Below, one piece after another: positions 61,656 through 64,000 of a stretch of DNA of 64,000 nt. A model generated the notes under the pieces. That model made no database searches, was not told the DNA's origin, and worked only from the letters and a program-made list of their open reading frames with translations. The stretch's first letter is position 1; each line of letters starts with the position of its first letter. Made by a program: the position numbers and the translations under genes. The stretch comes from Ruminiclostridium cellulolyticum H10 (GTDB lineage: Bacteria > Bacillota > Clostridia > Acetivibrionales > DSM-1351): positions 2,979,501 to 3,043,500 of the forward strand of contig NC_011898.1 in assembly GCF_000022065.1 (NCBI RefSeq), read 5' to 3'.

Positions 61656-61907
61656 TCAGGAATTCAATACATTTTCAATATAATCAGTTATAGAATTCAC
61701 TGTTGAAAAGGTTTCATAGGTTAAAGAGCTGCTGTCAAAGGTTATTCCGAAAATATCCTCTATTTCAACCAGCAGCTCAACGAGAACTATTGAGTCAACT
61801 CCATAGTTGTCTCTTAAATCACTGTCTGCCACCACGTTGTCATTATTAAATTGAGCAACTCTGCTTACAACCTCACAAACCTTGCTTTCTATTTCCTGTT
61901 TCTGCAT
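61656..61907 (-). CDS. Acyl carrier protein 2
   Basis: 83 residues from the ATG at 61907, ten bases after AAGGAG; the GTG three codons upstream overlaps that site. Attachment Ser39 in GVDSIVLVELL. It differs from ACP1 throughout helix 1 and 3, consistent with a different partner set. 28 bases after the phosphatase gene. Confidence 0.92.
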   Translation of the reverse strand: MQKQEIESKVCEVVSRVAQFNNDNVVADSDLRDNYGVDSIVLVELLVEIEDIFGITFDSSSLTYETFSTVNSITDYIENVLNS

Positions 61908-61934
61908 AGTTTTCACACTCCTTTTAAAATTTTT

Positions 61935-63506
61935 TTACTTGTACCTCTCATTTATTACCTTTATTCTGCCTTCAATCTTCGCTGAAACATCACCCTTCTC
62001 TTTTATATATTTAGCAAGAACATCTTTAAGAAGCTCGCCCTTGCTTAGCAGCTTTCCTTCCTTCAATTCATCGTATCCGTCTCCGCCGTTATACAGATAG
62101 TCATTTGTTGCAACTTTGTAATACTTTTCTCTGTCCAGCGGTTTACCGTTTATTGTAATACTTACCAACCTTTTACCCGCAGGTTTTGATGCGTCAAAAG
62201 TATACTTTATACCTGAAACCTGCAGGAAGCCTCCATTAGAACCTCCGTCAGGGTACAGCCTTACACCTCTTTCAACTGCGGTGTATATGTTTTCTCCCTT
62301 TAGCGCTATTGTGACAAGTGAATTTACAAACGGCAGGGATTTTCCTATTGCATACAGGTTAATGTTTCCTGCGGGAATACTTTCTCGTATTCCGCCTCCA
62401 TTCATAAGAGCTAAATCTGCACCGGCTGTTTCACGCATTGCATCGCACAGTAAGTTGGCAAGTGTTGTTTCTTTGCTTCTTACGTTACTTCTAAAACCGT
62501 CAAGCTTTTCTTTAGTTTTTCCTACAACCACTTTGGAGGATTCAAGTGCAACTGCATGGTATTTTTCTGCCACCTTGTTCACAATCGGGTCGGCCTTTTC
62601 CTTGTCTTTTGTTCTTTTAGAACTCCATACTACCTTTACCAGCTTTCCGTCTTTAAAGTACATATCTGCCAATCCTACATGGGTACTGTAGCCTCCGGCT
62701 TCAACCAGATAAGTATTGTTAATCTTATCTGCCTTTTCATATAAAAAGTGGTGGTGTCCGCACAGAATCAAATCTATTCCATCTACCTGCTTTACTACTT
62801 TTCTGTCTATGTCATCCCCAAGATGTGATATAAGTACTATTGCATCCACTTTACCCTTGAGCGTTGATACCATTTTATTTGCTATTCTGACAGGATCTTC
62901 AAGGGTTACTCCTTTTGTTTCACGTGAGTTGGTATTTATAAGGGCATTTTGCTCCGTCATTCCAAATAAACCTATTTTTTTGCCCCCAACCTTTACAATT
63001 TTGTACTCTTGAAATGCAGGCTTTCCATCTTTGTAAATATTAGCTGAAAGAATTGGAAACCTAAGTTCGTCTTTGATTTGTACCAGCCTGTCATAACCAA
63101 AGTTAAAATCATGGTTACCAGGTGTCATTGCATCGAAACCCATTAAATTGGCTACTTGTACAACTCCTTCAGCCTTATTTATGTTAGCTTCGTTGGTTCC
63201 GTGAAACATATCTCCGGAATCCAGAACCAACGTATTCTTATTTTTTTCCTTTATATCGTCTATCAAATTCTTCATTAACGGCATACCCATCATTACGCTT
63301 ACGTCATCTAGAGAGTAATATCCCCCTGCTTCCTCATCGAAGATAATATGACCGTGTATATCTGCGGTGCTTACAACGCTTATTTTTTCTTCATAATAGC
63401 CTACGCTTTTAAGCAAATCATTAAAGTTAACGTATTTTGCTACAAGAAATACTGCTATTCCGAATATAAGTACTCCTATAACAATGAGATTTTTATAGCT
63501 TTTCAA
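61935..63506 (-). CDS. Membrane-anchored 5'-nucleotidase/UshA-like metallophosphatase
   Basis: 523 residues. N-terminal signal anchor (about 6-27), then the metallophosphatase domain: STADIHGHI near 46-54, DSGDMFHG, TPGNHDFNFG and CGHHHF (metal ligands all present). C-terminal 5'-nucleotidase domain with MNGGGIRE and FGGDG-like NGGDGYDE. An extracellular phosphatase for nucleotides or phosphorylated metabolites. TTG start with AGGAGG nine bases upstream. It is 18 bases after an ABC permease gene and directly upstream of ACP2, so possibly part of the biosynthetic operon. Confidence 0.9.
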   Translation of the reverse strand: MKSYKNLIVIGVLIFGIAVFLVAKYVNFNDLLKSVGYYEEKISVVSTADIHGHIIFDEEAGGYYSLDDVSVMMGMPLMKNLIDDIKEKNKNTLVLDSGDMFHGTNEANINKAEGVVQVANLMGFDAMTPGNHDFNFGYDRLVQIKDELRFPILSANIYKDGKPAFQEYKIVKVGGKKIGLFGMTEQNALINTNSRETKGVTLEDPVRIANKMVSTLKGKVDAIVLISHLGDDIDRKVVKQVDGIDLILCGHHHFLYEKADKINNTYLVEAGGYSTHVGLADMYFKDGKLVKVVWSSKRTKDKEKADPIVNKVAEKYHAVALESSKVVVGKTKEKLDGFRSNVRSKETTLANLLCDAMRETAGADLALMNGGGIRESIPAGNINLYAIGKSLPFVNSLVTIALKGENIYTAVERGVRLYPDGGSNGGFLQVSGIKYTFDASKPAGKRLVSITINGKPLDREKYYKVATNDYLYNGGDGYDELKEGKLLSKGELLKDVLAKYIKEKGDVSAKIEGRIKVINERYK

Positions 63507-63524
63507 AAGAATAATCCTCCTTAT

Positions 63525-64000
63525 TTAATTCATAGCGGTACCTGTACTGGAATAGCGGCTGACACCTTTTTTCCAAAATGCATATACAAGCAGAAACATT
63601 ATTACGGCAACCACTGGAGTCATGTAGAGAAAACCGTTCCAGTATGAAGACATTTCGCTTTTTCTTAAGAAATATTGTGCCGGAAAAAAATTTACAAAAG
63701 CAAAGGGAACTACAAACATGAGCAGCTTTTGTATGATACCCGGATAAAAGCTCAACGGGTAGCCGGAAATTCTTCTAGCATTAAAGAATATTAGGTTTCT
63801 CAGATTATCAACCTTGTATGTCCAGAAACTAAAGCAGGCGGAAAACAGGAATATAGATGCCTGTATGACTGCTCCTGTTAGTAATATGACTATGTAGTAA
63901 ATAATGTTCTTTATATTCCAGTTTATACCTACTGAAAATGCAGTATTTACAAACAGGATTATTCCTACTATTCCATGGCCGAGAGCTGCACTTAAATCTA
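63525..64000 (-). CDS. ABC-2 type transporter permease, C-terminal part
   Basis: 158 codons from the right edge to the stop at 63525; the start is outside the window. Four or more hydrophobic segments and the charged loop NLRNLIFFNARRISGYPLSF, typical of ABC-2/DUF990 permeases, ending SRYSSTGTAMN. An exporter gene just upstream of the phosphatase and biosynthetic operon; it may export the product, but could be unrelated. A shorter start at 63755 would cut into the membrane domain and is rejected. Confidence 0.8.
   Translation of the reverse strand, partial: DLSAALGHGIVGIILFVNTAFSVGINWNIKNIIYYIVILLTGAVIQASIFLFSACFSFWTYKVDNLRNLIFFNARRISGYPLSFYPGIIQKLLMFVVPFAFVNFFPAQYFLRKSEMSSYWNGFLYMTPVVAVIMFLLVYAFWKKGVSRYSSTGTAMN

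Noticed and set aside
49884-61907. Closthioamide (cta) cluster or a standard NRPS cluster
   Set aside because: No thioamide-forming alpha-hydrolase-like gene and no condensation or multi-domain modules were seen; adenylation and carrier functions are on separate proteins.

Overview
The window comes from a low-GC, spore-forming, strictly fermentative anaerobe of the Clostridia, most likely a cellulolytic Ruminiclostridium/Clostridium cluster III relative. This is an inference from gene content: a trimeric [FeFe]-hydrogenase operon, lactate dehydrogenase, ferredoxin-type aldo/keto reductase, SpoVB, the spore protein Tlp, SLH-anchored surface proteins and AT-rich intergenic DNA with strong AGGAGG ribosome binding sites. 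No rRNA, tRNA, CRISPR array, intact transposon or prophage was seen.

Region by region. 0-3.8 kb: the start of a membrane-anchored protein running off the left edge, divergent from a calcium-type P-type ATPase, with a perfect 21-bp palindrome between them. 3.8-7.3 kb: hydrogenase operon hydC-hydB-hydA behind a near-consensus promoter. 7.7-19 kb: a membrane-bound MutS-like ATPase, an inositol-monophosphatase-family enzyme overlapping an acyl-CoA ligase, a two-gene methionine/C1 module, the YjfB motility protein, and an FHA-RodA/FtsW-PBP cell-envelope operon. 19-30.3 kb: housekeeping and accessory metabolism (DUF1294, SpoVB, HAD phosphatases, MFS exporter, NADH oxidase, bacteriohemerythrin, LDH, glycerol-1-phosphate dehydrogenase, DEAD-box helicase). 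30.3-38.9 kb: a surface/phage-tail-like island with a 1661-residue Calx-beta/SLH protein, a cadherin-like beta-sandwich protein and, divergently, three tandem single-domain tail-collar proteins. 38.9-49.9 kb: hemerythrin and DUF2935 proteins, an NSS transporter with its 34-residue small subunit, Tlp, a GT-C-like membrane protein and a GGDEF/HD-GYP signalling protein.

49.9-63.5 kb, all on the minus strand and nearly without gaps, is the most interesting part: a carrier-protein biosynthetic operon. It has two free-standing acyl carrier proteins, two BtrH-like acyl-ACP acyltransferases, a BtrJ-like ATP-grasp aminoacyl-ACP ligase, a BtrK-like PLP decarboxylase, an ANL-family acid ligase, a type II thioesterase, a GT-B glycosyltransferase, a nucleotidyltransferase-like protein, a thymidylate-kinase-like P-loop kinase, a CYTH phosphohydrolase and, upstream, a membrane-anchored UshA-like phosphatase and the end of an ABC-2 permease. 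The logic matches the way butirosin's amino-acyl side chain is built on a carrier protein, but no aminocyclitol genes, no oxygenase and no gamma-glutamyl cyclotransferase are present, and a second carrier/ligase/acyltransferase line has been added. I infer that one line makes an aminoacyl (perhaps 4-aminobutyryl) unit, the other an acyl unit, and that both are transferred to a glycosylated, possibly phosphorylated acceptor that is exported and dephosphorylated outside. The product is unknown.
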